Shown here piece by piece: positions 43,028 to 50,260 of a DNA stretch of 64,000 bases. Source of the DNA: Terrimesophilobacter sp038243605. GTDB taxonomy: Bacteria; Actinomycetota; Actinomycetes; Actinomycetales; Microbacteriaceae. The stretch lies in assembly GCA_038243605.1 (NCBI GenBank), contig JBBSQX010000003.1:124001-188000 (forward strand), given 5' to 3'. The position numbers and the translations under genes were made by a program. How positions within the stretch are numbered: position 1 is the first letter of the stretch; every line of letters starts with the position of its first letter. The notes under the pieces are model-generated. The model saw only the letters and a program-made list of their open reading frames with translations. It made no database searches and was not told the DNA's origin.

Positions 43028-44287
43028 TCAGTTAGCTTTCGACCACATGCGCCGCACCACTAGGCGGTAGCCAATGCCGATGATGAGGACGACAATTCCG
43101 GCAATCACAGAAGCCGGCGGCAGCGTCAGCACCAGCACGATGCAGGCGATGGCACCGAGAACCTGGAACGCGCGCGGGTAGCGGCGGTGTTCCTTGTCCT
43201 GAGTGAACGCGGACGCATTCGCGATGAAGTAGTAGAGCAGAACCCCGAATGAGGAGAACCCGATTGCCCCGCGCAGGTCGCTGAACATCACGATGACGCT
43301 GACGATGATGGCGAGGGCGATCTCTGCGCGATGCGGCACCTTGTAACGCGGATGAATAGCGCTGAGAACGCGGGGGAGATCCCCATTTCGCGCCATAGCC
43401 AGACTGGTGCGGCCGATGCCGGCGATGAGTGCAAGAAGCGCGCCGAGGGAGGCTGCCGCTGCCCCGATCGCGACAGCGGGCCCTGCCCAACTCCCCGTGC
43501 TCGCAGTCACCACGTCAACGAGCGGCGCGGTGGAGGTGGCGAGTTGCACCGGCCCAATGGTAATGAGCGTGGTGACGGCGATGAGGGCGTACACGCCGAA
43601 GACGATGAACAGAGCCACCATGATTGCTCGCGGAATTGTGCGTTGTGGTTCTTTCACTTCTTCGCCCAAGGTGGCGATACGCGCGTATCCGGCGAAGGCA
43701 AAAAACAGTAGGCCCGCTGACTGGAGGATGCCGTACCAGCCGTGAGTGAAGAGGTCTGATCCTAGGTCGAGTGCGTGGGGTGTTCCACCGGAGAGCCCCA
43801 CGACGACGATGACGACGAGCACACCGATCACGAGCGTCACGATGATCTTGGTGAGTGTTGCTGTGCGTCTGATCCCAAAATAGTTCACGGCGGTGAGGGC
43901 GAGAATTGCCGCGATGGCGGCAGGCTTCTGCCATCCGGCGGGCACAGCGTAGCTGGCGAAGGTGAGGGCCATGGCGGCGCAGCTCGCCGTTTTGCCAATG
44001 ACGAAACTCCAGCCGGCCATAAAGCCCGGCCACTCGCCGAGGCGTTCGCGGCCGTAGACATAGGTGCCGCCGGAGGTCGGATACTGCGCTGCGAGTTGTG
44101 CGGAGGATGTCGCATTGCAGTACGCGACGACCGCAGCAATGATGAGGCCGATGAGGAGGCCGGCGCCAGCGGCTGCAGCGGCGGGCGCGAACGACGCGAA
44201 TATCCCCGCACCGATCATCGATCCAAGACCGATGGAGACGGCGTCAACCGTGCCTAGCCTTCTCGCGAGTGCAGGGCTCGAGCTCAT
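43028..44287 (-). CDS. APC-superfamily amino acid permease
   Basis: About 419 residues and 12 helices. APC signature near the N-terminus: GLGSMIGAGIFASFAPAAAAAG; then YPTSGGTYVYGRERLGEWPGFMAGW and a GEEVKEPQRTIPRAI loop between helices 5 and 6. The ATG at 44287 is chosen over an in-frame GTG at 44293; neither has a clear ribosome site. It lies 18-24 nt after the paaR gene in the same direction, so it belongs to the paaI-paaR transcript. An aromatic amino acid such as phenylalanine, which feeds phenylacetate, is an attractive but unproven substrate. Confidence 0.87.
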   Translation of the reverse strand: MSSSPALARRLGTVDAVSIGLGSMIGAGIFASFAPAAAAAGAGLLIGLIIAAVVAYCNATSSAQLAAQYPTSGGTYVYGRERLGEWPGFMAGWSFVIGKTASCAAMALTFASYAVPAGWQKPAAIAAILALTAVNYFGIRRTATLTKIIVTLVIGVLVVIVVVGLSGGTPHALDLGSDLFTHGWYGILQSAGLLFFAFAGYARIATLGEEVKEPQRTIPRAIMVALFIVFGVYALIAVTTLITIGPVQLATSTAPLVDVVTASTGSWAGPAVAIGAAAASLGALLALIAGIGRTSLAMARNGDLPRVLSAIHPRYKVPHRAEIALAIIVSVIVMFSDLRGAIGFSSFGVLLYYFIANASAFTQDKEHRRYPRAFQVLGAIACIVLVLTLPPASVIAGIVVLIIGIGYRLVVRRMWSKAN

Positions 44288-44311
44288 TGGCACCAGTCTA
44301 GGGATTACCCG

Positions 44312-44905
44312 CTACTGCGTGCGCACGCCACCGAACGCGATCGTCACGATGTCGTTCGCGACATCCTCTGCGCTGACCGGTCCGCCAGGGCGGTACCAGT
44401 CCACGACGGAGCCGATCATCCCGAACAGCAAGCGTGTCGTTGTGCGCGCGTCAATGTCTTTGCGGATGTCTCCTTCATTGCGTGCTTCTTCGACAAGTTC
44501 GGCGATGACATGGTTGAACTTGCGGCGACGTTCCACAGCGTTGCGCTCAATCTCGGTGTTGCCGCGGAGGCGCAGCAGCAGCGTAACGAAGGGCAGCTGG
44601 TCGGTGAGCACGCCAACGGAGGAGCGCAGCACGTACATGAGCTTGTCGATCGCGGAGCCGGTGGAGGCAAGCGGGTCGATCAGGATCGCCTCAAGACTGT
44701 CGAGGGCGCGGTCGAGCGCGAGTTCGAGAAGGTGCTCTTTGCTTGGCACGTGATGGTAGATCGCCGACTTGGTGATGCCGAGCTTCTCGGAAAGCATGCC
44801 CATGGAGGTGGCGTCGTACCCGTGCTGGATGAAAATTTCAGCTGCGACGAGGAGGATCGACTCTTGGTCGTGGTTTTGCCGGATGGGTGTTGCCGTGTCA
44901 GTCAT
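44312..44905 (-). CDS. paaR: TetR family repressor of phenylacetate genes (PaaR-like)
   Basis: 197 residues. TetR HTH: ILLVAAEIFIQHGYDATSMG, LSEKLGITKSAIYHHVPSKEHLLELAL (residues 17-60), then a helical ligand domain with the LFGMIGSVVDWYRPGGPVS block near the C-terminus. It overlaps paaI by 4 nt and diverges from paaABCDE. The homologue in Corynebacterium represses paa genes and is released by phenylacetyl-CoA. Two matching operator-like sites, at 37905 and 45441, support the same job here. The assignment rests on position, family and sites. Confidence 0.88.
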   Translation of the reverse strand: MTDTATPIRQNHDQESILLVAAEIFIQHGYDATSMGMLSEKLGITKSAIYHHVPSKEHLLELALDRALDSLEAILIDPLASTGSAIDKLMYVLRSSVGVLTDQLPFVTLLLRLRGNTEIERNAVERRRKFNHVIAELVEEARNEGDIRKDIDARTTTRLLFGMIGSVVDWYRPGGPVSAEDVANDIVTIAFGGVRTQ

Positions 44906-45396
44906 GATGCTTTCTCCGTCACTGTGTGCTCGGACTTTATGTTCGCCGCTGTGCTTGCTACTGTGCTCGCCGCTTTCATGTGCTCCGGGTTAACAATCCG
45001 GCCGTGCCCACGGTACTCGGCGATGATCCCGTCGCTGTTCCGCACTTCAACATCGCAAATCACACTTCGGCCTCTCTGGGATCGCACGCCCGCGGTGGCC
45101 GTGAGAAGGTCACCGGTATGCCCAGGGGAAAAGTAGGTGATGTCGGCGCCGGAGGAGACGACGAGTGTGCTTTCTGAGTTGCACGCCATCGCAAAGGCAG
45201 TGTCGGCGAGGGTGAACACCAAGCCGCCGTGCACGATCTGATGACCGTTCACCATGTCCTCGCGCACCAGCATGGTGACCACGGCGTGACCCTCAGTCAT
45301 CTCCACGACATCCATGCCGAGAAGTTCGGTGGAGGCGCGGTCGCCCTTCAACATTGTGTCGGGGCGCGCATATTCTGCGGTTGGAGCGTTGCTCAT
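44902..45396 (-). CDS. paaI: Hotdog-fold thioesterase PaaI
   Basis: 164 residues. PaaI signature NGHQIVHGGLVFTLADTAFA (about residues 50-69) with the active-site Asp, then the hotdog beta-sheet YFSPGHTGDLLTATAGV. It hydrolyses trapped hydroxyphenylacetyl-CoA intermediates to free CoA. The C-terminus carries an extra tail of about 25 Ala/Ser/Thr-rich residues. Ribosome site AGGTGG before the ATG. First gene of the minus-strand paaI-paaR-permease unit. Confidence 0.9.
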   Translation of the reverse strand: MSNAPTAEYARPDTMLKGDRASTELLGMDVVEMTEGHAVVTMLVREDMVNGHQIVHGGLVFTLADTAFAMACNSESTLVVSSGADITYFSPGHTGDLLTATAGVRSQRGRSVICDVEVRNSDGIIAEYRGHGRIVNPEHMKAASTVASTAANIKSEHTVTEKAS

Positions 45397-45440
45397 CGTT
45401 GACCACCTATCTGTCGGATGTTAGCCTAGGCCAAAGCCTA

Positions 45441-45462
45441 AACGAACGGTCGGTCAGTTGCT
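45441..45462. promoter_or_regulatory. Candidate PaaR operator between paaI and paaA
   Basis: The core is ACGGTCGGTCAGTT. Read on the minus strand it starts ACTGACCGACCG and matches the PaaR palindrome at all but two defined positions. Placed 45 bases from the paaI start and 57 from the paaA start, it can control both directions. A second palindrome, TAGGC-CAAA-GCCTA, abuts it at 45427-45440. Confidence 0.75.
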
Positions 45463-45518
45463 AGTGTGACTGTTTCTCGTACAACACCGACCGCCCCCGA
45501 ATTTGAAGGTGACAAGCA

Positions 45519-46556
45519 ATGGCGCCCAGTGCAACCCCAAGCGGAGTATCCCCACAAGGAGCATCCACAGCCGAGATCGAAGCCAGGTCCGAGGAGGACA
45601 GCGCCGGTCGTGCCCACTTCGATGAGCTCATCGCCGCAGACCAGCGTGTGGAGCCCACCGACTGGATGCCGGAAGGCTACCGCAAAACTCTCATTCGTCA
45701 GGTGTCACAGCACGCGCACTCCGAGATCATCGGTATGCAGCCGGAGGGCAACTGGATCACGCGCGCACCGAGCCTCAAGCGCAAAGCGATCTTGATGGCG
45801 AAGGTGCAAGACGAGGCCGGTCACGGGCTCTACTTGTATTCTGCAGCCCAGACTCTTGGAATCACCCGCAATCAGATGACGGAAGACCTCATCTCTGGCA
45901 AGGCGAAGTATTCTTCGATCTTCAACTATCCAACCCCGACCTGGGCGGACATGGGCTCGATTGGTTGGCTCGTGGATGGCGCTGCCATTTGCAATCAGGT
46001 GCCGCTGTGTCGTGCCTCTTACGGCCCGTATGCGCGTGCGATGGTGCGCGTCTGTAAGGAAGAGTCGTTCCATCAGAGACAGGGTTTTGAGATTCTGCTG
46101 CACCTCTCCAAGGGCACGAAAGGGCAGCACGAGATGGCCCAGGAGTCAGTGAACCGCTGGTACGCACCGGCCCTGATGATGTTTGGTCCGCCGGATGGCG
46201 ACTCGCCAAACTCCGCCCAGAGCATGGCCTGGAACATCAAGCGTTTCAGCAACGATGACCTGCGCCAGCGGTTCTTAGACATGATCGTTCCCCAGGCCGA
46301 AGTGCTGGGCCTCACGCTGCCAGACCCCGACATCAAGTGGAACGAGGAGCGCGGTCACTACGACTTCGGCGAGCTTGACTGGTCAGAATTCACTGAAGTG
46401 TTGAAGGGGCGTGGGCCCGCAAACGCTATTCGTTTAGAGCGTCGCCGCACTGCGCACGAAGACGGAGCATGGGTGCGAGAGGCTGCGGCAGCGTATGCCG
46501 AGCGCTCTCGTGTCATGGCACAGAAGTTGCAGACTATGAAAGCGAAGGCAGCCTGA
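45519..46556 (+). CDS. paaA: Phenylacetyl-CoA 1,2-epoxidase catalytic subunit PaaA
   Basis: 345 residues. Ferritin-like di-iron protein with iron ligands in QDEAGHGLYLYSA and KEESFHQRQGFEIL plus upstream Glu in HAHSEIIGM. Catalyses O2-dependent epoxidation of phenylacetyl-CoA as part of PaaABCE. About 40 N-terminal residues are low-complexity (Ser/Ala/Glu) and precede the usual core. Ribosome site AAGG nine nt upstream. First gene of the paaABCDE operon; paaB starts inside its stop (TGATG). Confidence 0.95.
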   Translation: MAPSATPSGVSPQGASTAEIEARSEEDSAGRAHFDELIAADQRVEPTDWMPEGYRKTLIRQVSQHAHSEIIGMQPEGNWITRAPSLKRKAILMAKVQDEAGHGLYLYSAAQTLGITRNQMTEDLISGKAKYSSIFNYPTPTWADMGSIGWLVDGAAICNQVPLCRASYGPYARAMVRVCKEESFHQRQGFEILLHLSKGTKGQHEMAQESVNRWYAPALMMFGPPDGDSPNSAQSMAWNIKRFSNDDLRQRFLDMIVPQAEVLGLTLPDPDIKWNEERGHYDFGELDWSEFTEVLKGRGPANAIRLERRRTAHEDGAWVREAAAAYAERSRVMAQKLQTMKAKAA

Positions 46557-46861
46557 TGAGTTCACCCGGAGCAGACGCCACAGAGTCTTGGCCACTGTGG
46601 GAAGTTTTCGTGCGATCCTCGCGCGGCCTCTCGCACCTTCACGCGGGTTCGCTGCACGCGCCGGATGCCGAAATGGCGGTGCGGAACGCCCGTGACCTGT
46701 ACACACGCCGCAACGAGGGCGTCTCGGTGTGGGTGGTGCCGTCGAGTGAGATCACGGCATCCGACCCCGACGCGAAGGGTGCTTTCTTTGAGAGCCCGCG
46801 CGGCAAGGAGTACCGTCACGCGAGCTATTACACGGCGTCGGAGGGTGTGAAGCACCTGTGA
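46556..46861 (+). CDS. paaB: Phenylacetyl-CoA epoxidase bridging subunit PaaB
   Basis: 101 residues from the ATG overlapping the paaA stop by one base. PaaB family pattern: WPLWEVFVRSSRGLSHLHAG, SLHAPDAEMAVRNARDLYTR, and the end YYTASEGVKHL. It has no cofactor site and links PaaAC heterodimers into the larger complex. The reading frame extends upstream to 46469 but there it overlaps paaA and lacks a ribosome site. Confidence 0.94.
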   Translation: MSSPGADATESWPLWEVFVRSSRGLSHLHAGSLHAPDAEMAVRNARDLYTRRNEGVSVWVVPSSEITASDPDAKGAFFESPRGKEYRHASYYTASEGVKHL

Positions 46862-47673
46862 GTGAGCAGTCGTTCAAGATTTCTGCTGGTGATGCTCTCA
46901 CCGCCGAGAAGATCACGGAGGCCGGTGAGAAGCCCAGTGAAGCTGTCGCCACGTATGCCGTGCGCCTCGGCGATGACGCCCTGATCTTGGCCCAGAGGCT
47001 CGGTTGGTGGATCGCCCGTGCGCCGGAGCTAGAAGAAGACGTAGCTCTGGCCAACATCGCACTCGATCAGCTCGGCCACGCACGCTCGTTCCTCAGCTAC
47101 GCAGCACTGGCGTGGGGCAAGACAGAGGATGACCTCGCCTACTTTCGCAACGAACCAGAGTTCACAAACCTGCAGATCGTCGAGCAGCCAAACGGCGACT
47201 TTGCGTACACGATTGCGCGGCAGTTCATCGTCTCCTACTTTCAGTTCGAGCTCTACAGTGCGCTCGTGGGTTCCTCCGATGCGACTCTCGCTGCCATCGC
47301 TGCGAAGGCGGTCAAAGAAGTCGACTACCACCGCGATCACGCCACCCAGTGGGTGCTTCGTCTCGCGCTGGGTACCGACGAGTCGCGTCGCCGCATGATC
47401 CGTGGCCTCGCCTCAATGTGGACTTTTGTGGATGAGATGTTCCGCGACGACGACCTCGTGGTCTCGCTCGGCACGGCCGCGGTGTTGCCGTCGACGCTGA
47501 GAGACAACGTCGACAAGCTCAACGGTGCAGTGCTCGCTGAGGCTGAGCTTGAGGTGCCAGAGGGTTTTGTTGCCCGTGGTGGTGGCCGTGAGGGCATCCA
47601 CACCGAGTTTTTGGGGCCGCTGCTGGCAGAGATGCAGGTGCTGGCGCGCGCGCATCCGGGGGCTACGTGGTGA
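46858..47673 (+). CDS. paaC: Phenylacetyl-CoA epoxidase structural subunit PaaC
   Basis: 271 residues, GTG start overlapping the paaB stop. Ferritin-like fold with LIIAQRLGWWI-type helix (LGDDALILAQRLGWWIARAP), ALANIALDQLGHARSF and YHRDHATQWVLRL. PaaC is a di-iron-type homologue that pairs with PaaA without being the catalytic centre. Part of the five-gene epoxidase operon. Confidence 0.94.
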   Translation: MSEQSFKISAGDALTAEKITEAGEKPSEAVATYAVRLGDDALILAQRLGWWIARAPELEEDVALANIALDQLGHARSFLSYAALAWGKTEDDLAYFRNEPEFTNLQIVEQPNGDFAYTIARQFIVSYFQFELYSALVGSSDATLAAIAAKAVKEVDYHRDHATQWVLRLALGTDESRRRMIRGLASMWTFVDEMFRDDDLVVSLGTAAVLPSTLRDNVDKLNGAVLAEAELEVPEGFVARGGGREGIHTEFLGPLLAEMQVLARAHPGATW

Positions 47674-48206
47674 TCATGGCACTCGACTCGCACCTTGAGG
47701 CAACAGCGCGACCCAAGCCATCCGGTGGCGAGGGTGCGCACGTGTGGGATCTTGCGGCGACGGTGCTCGACCCTGAGGTTCCTGCCCTCACGATCGAAGA
47801 TTTGGGTGTTCTGCGCAACGCAGAAATGATCGACGGTCGCGCTGTCGTCACGATCACCCCCACCTACTCTGGCTGCCCCGCGATGGACACCATCCGTGAC
47901 GACGTGCTGACGGTGCTCACCGATGCCGGCTACCTAGACGCCGAAGTGAAGCTCGTTCTAGCCCCGGCCTGGACCACGGACTGGATGTCGGAGCCAGGCA
48001 AGCAGAAGCTTGAGGCGTTCGGCATCGCCGCGCCCTCCGGCAAGGCCGCCGTGAATGGCCCCGTGCGGGTCACCATGTCGGTGAAGTGCCCGCTGTGCGG
48101 TTCGCTCAATACTTCCGAGACGAGCAGGTTTGGTTCCACCGCCTGCAAGTCGCTGTACACGTGTAATGCGTGCCATGAACCGTTCGACTACTTCAAGGTG
48201 ATTTGA
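47670..48206 (+). CDS. paaD: Phenylacetate epoxidase maturation protein PaaD
   Basis: 178 residues if translation begins at the GTG overlapping the paaC stop; ATG 47676 and GTG 47667 are alternatives. It has a DUF59/MIP18-like domain (VWDLAATVLDPEVPALTIEDLG, TPTYSGCPAMD) and a C-terminal zinc-ribbon-like segment with CPLCGS and CNACHEPF. It is thought to help assemble the iron centres of the epoxidase complex. Flanked by paaC and paaE. Confidence 0.93.
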   Translation: MIMALDSHLEATARPKPSGGEGAHVWDLAATVLDPEVPALTIEDLGVLRNAEMIDGRAVVTITPTYSGCPAMDTIRDDVLTVLTDAGYLDAEVKLVLAPAWTTDWMSEPGKQKLEAFGIAAPSGKAAVNGPVRVTMSVKCPLCGSLNTSETSRFGSTACKSLYTCNACHEPFDYFKVI

Positions 48207-48207
48207 G

Positions 48208-49320
48208 ATGGCATTAGAGCCCGCACCGCAGCGCAAGCGCGCCAGTTTTCATCCGCTCACCGTTCGTGAGGTGCGGCGTTTGACGGAGGATTCCATCGAG
48301 GTCACGTTTGACGTGCCCGAGGAGTTTGCCGACAACTACGACTACGAGCCCGGCCAGTATTTGGCGCTGCGCATGGATCTGAACGGCCACGAGTTGCGCC
48401 GCAGCTACTCCATTTGTGCTGTGCCGGTGCCTGGCGAGTTGCGGGTGGCGATCAAGCGCGACCTGGGCGGCGAGTTCTCGACTTGGGCGAATGAGTCGCT
48501 CGAGGCCGGTGCGGTGATCGATGTGATGAGCCCGCAGGGCACGTTCACGACGGAGGTCGCCCCCGACATGAGCAGGCACTACGCGGCGATTGCTGCGGGC
48601 TCGGGCGTGACGCCGATCATGTCGCTCGCGCGCACCATCCTGGCGTCGTCTCCGCACACCCAGTTCAGTCTCATCTACTCGAACCGCACCGCGAACGACG
48701 TGATGTTTCTCGAGGAACTTGCCGATCTGAAGGATGCCTACCCGGCACGCTTTGCGCTCTACCACGTGCTCACGCGGGAGCGCCGTGCCTCCGATGTGCT
48801 CTCAGGGCGGCTGGATGCCGAACGCCTCGACACCTTCCTGAAGCACCTGGTGCGCCCAGGCGACGTGGACGAGTGGTTCATCTGTGGCCCGTTCGAACTC
48901 GTGCAGCTTGTGCGCGACACTCTCGAAGAGGCGGGCGTCGATCGCACACACGTGCGATTCGAACTATTCACCACGGATCGCCCCGACCGACCGGAGGGTT
49001 CCGCAGGGCGCCCCGTTGTTATTGACGAGGGCGATGAGGTGCGAAAGATCACGTTCACGCTCGACGGGCTCACGGCATCCATCAACACGCCGAAGCACGG
49101 TCGAGAGACGATCTTGAACGCCGCACTTCGGGTGCGGGAGGATGTGCCCTTCGCCTGCGCTGGCGGCGTCTGTGGCACCTGCCGCGCCGTGCTCGTCGAC
49201 GGCACCGTGAGCATGGACGAGAACTACGCGCTCGAGCCGGAGGAGCTTGAGCGCGGCTACATTCTGACCTGTCAATCACACCCCACGAGTGACGAAGTCA
49301 CGGTCACCTACGACGCGTAG
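48208..49320 (+). CDS. paaE: Phenylacetyl-CoA epoxidase reductase PaaE
   Basis: 370 residues. FAD domain with RRSYSICAVP, NAD(P) domain with GSGVTPIMSLARTIL and WFICGPFELV, and a C-terminal plant-type 2Fe-2S ferredoxin with CAGGVCGTC and a final Cys in LTCQSHP. It passes electrons from NAD(P)H to the di-iron site of PaaA. Begins 1 nt after the paaD stop. An imperfect palindromic repeat follows before paaG. Confidence 0.95.
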   Translation: MALEPAPQRKRASFHPLTVREVRRLTEDSIEVTFDVPEEFADNYDYEPGQYLALRMDLNGHELRRSYSICAVPVPGELRVAIKRDLGGEFSTWANESLEAGAVIDVMSPQGTFTTEVAPDMSRHYAAIAAGSGVTPIMSLARTILASSPHTQFSLIYSNRTANDVMFLEELADLKDAYPARFALYHVLTRERRASDVLSGRLDAERLDTFLKHLVRPGDVDEWFICGPFELVQLVRDTLEEAGVDRTHVRFELFTTDRPDRPEGSAGRPVVIDEGDEVRKITFTLDGLTASINTPKHGRETILNAALRVREDVPFACAGGVCGTCRAVLVDGTVSMDENYALEPEELERGYILTCQSHPTSDEVTVTYDA

Positions 49321-49404
49321 CCCCCGCTCCCTGAGGAGATCGCAAATCCAACCCCCGTTCCCTGAGGAGATCGCAAGGCGATTGTCTCGAAGGGAACCCC
49401 CGCA
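49321..49404. repeat. REP-like palindromic repeat with a direct duplication
   Basis: Two direct copies of a 25-base unit (starting 49321 and 49352, one mismatch, containing CTGAGGAGATCGCAA) are followed by an inverted partner. GTTCCCT...AGATCGC (from 49357) faces GCGAT...AGGGAAC (49378-49397). It lies between paaE and paaG. This looks like an intergenic REP/BIME-type element, possibly trimming or stabilising the mRNA. Confidence 0.65.
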
Positions 49405-49418
49405 CAAAGGAGCCAACA

Positions 49419-50189
49419 GTGATCGACCTAACCATCGCCGACAACGTGGCAGAGATCACGCTGAACATCCCCGAGAAGTTGAACGCCCTCGACGATGCCG
49501 CGCTTGCCGAACTCAGTGCGAAATTGCACGAGGCGTCTACGGCGGGCGTTCGCGCGCTTCTCATCCGCGGCGAGGGCCGCGCCTTCTGTGCAGGCCGCGA
49601 CATCTCTGCGGTCGACCCAGAGACGGATGACGCCCTCGCGTTCTTGAAGGATTCCTTCGGCCCGGTGATGCGCATGCTCGCTGACTTTCCGGCCCCAACC
49701 TTCGCGGCAGCGCACGGTGCGTGCCTCGGCATCGGCCTAGGGCTGCTTATCGCCGCGGATGTTGTGTACGTCGCAGAGAAGGCGAAGTTCGGCTCGCCGT
49801 TCGCGAACCTCGGCGCCACCCTCGACTCGGGTGGGCACGCCCTGTTCTTCGAGCGCCTCGGCGCCCACCGCGCACTCGACCTCATCTACACGGGTGAGCT
49901 CATCAGCGGTGCGGATGCCGTCGCCGCAGGACTGTTCAGCCGCGCGATCCCGAATGACGAGTTGCTCGACTTCGCCCGCACCAAAGCGTCGGCGGCAGCC
50001 TCCGGTGCCACCCAAGCATTCCTTGCCAGTAAGGGTCTCATCGCGAAGCTTCGTGACGACCGCATCGGTCTGTGGGAGTCAGCGGCGGGGGAGAACGCGG
50101 AGCAGGAGCGTCTGCGTACCACCTCTGACTACCGCGAAGGCTTCGCGGCATTCCAGCAGAAGCGCAAGGCGACATTCACCGGCGAGTGA
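49419..50189 (+). CDS. paaG: 2-(1,2-epoxy-1,2-dihydrophenyl)acetyl-CoA isomerase
   Basis: 256 residues, GTG start with AAAGGAG six nt upstream. Crotonase fold with AFCAGRDISAV and AAHGACLGIGLGLLIAADVVY. The first catalytic Glu of hydratases is absent, while Asp at residue 136 (TLDSGGH) matches the catalytic Asp of PaaG isomerases. This therefore fits the step after the epoxidase, turning ring-epoxide into oxepin-CoA. Last gene of the paaABCDE arm, separated by the repeat element and closed by the hairpin at 50242. Confidence 0.87.
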   Translation: MIDLTIADNVAEITLNIPEKLNALDDAALAELSAKLHEASTAGVRALLIRGEGRAFCAGRDISAVDPETDDALAFLKDSFGPVMRMLADFPAPTFAAAHGACLGIGLGLLIAADVVYVAEKAKFGSPFANLGATLDSGGHALFFERLGAHRALDLIYTGELISGADAVAAGLFSRAIPNDELLDFARTKASAAASGATQAFLASKGLIAKLRDDRIGLWESAAGENAEQERLRTTSDYREGFAAFQQKRKATFTGE

Positions 50190-50241
50190 CGTCCGGGGTT
50201 CACCGCTACATCTTTCAGTTACGTTGCTTATTCAAGTAAAG

Positions 50242-50260
50242 AGAGTGGCTTCGCCACTCT
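50242..50260. terminator. Convergent-gene hairpin terminator
   Basis: AGAGTGGC-TTC-GCCACTCT is a perfect eight-base stem with a three-base loop. On the minus strand it is followed by CTTTACTT. It sits between the converging paaG and ATPase genes and covers the ATPase stop codon, so it can end transcription from both sides. Confidence 0.6.

Noticed and set aside
49321..49376. Possible CRISPR-like direct repeats
   Set aside because: Only two copies, a six-base spacer and no cas genes; the third element is inverted, so a palindromic repeat explains it.
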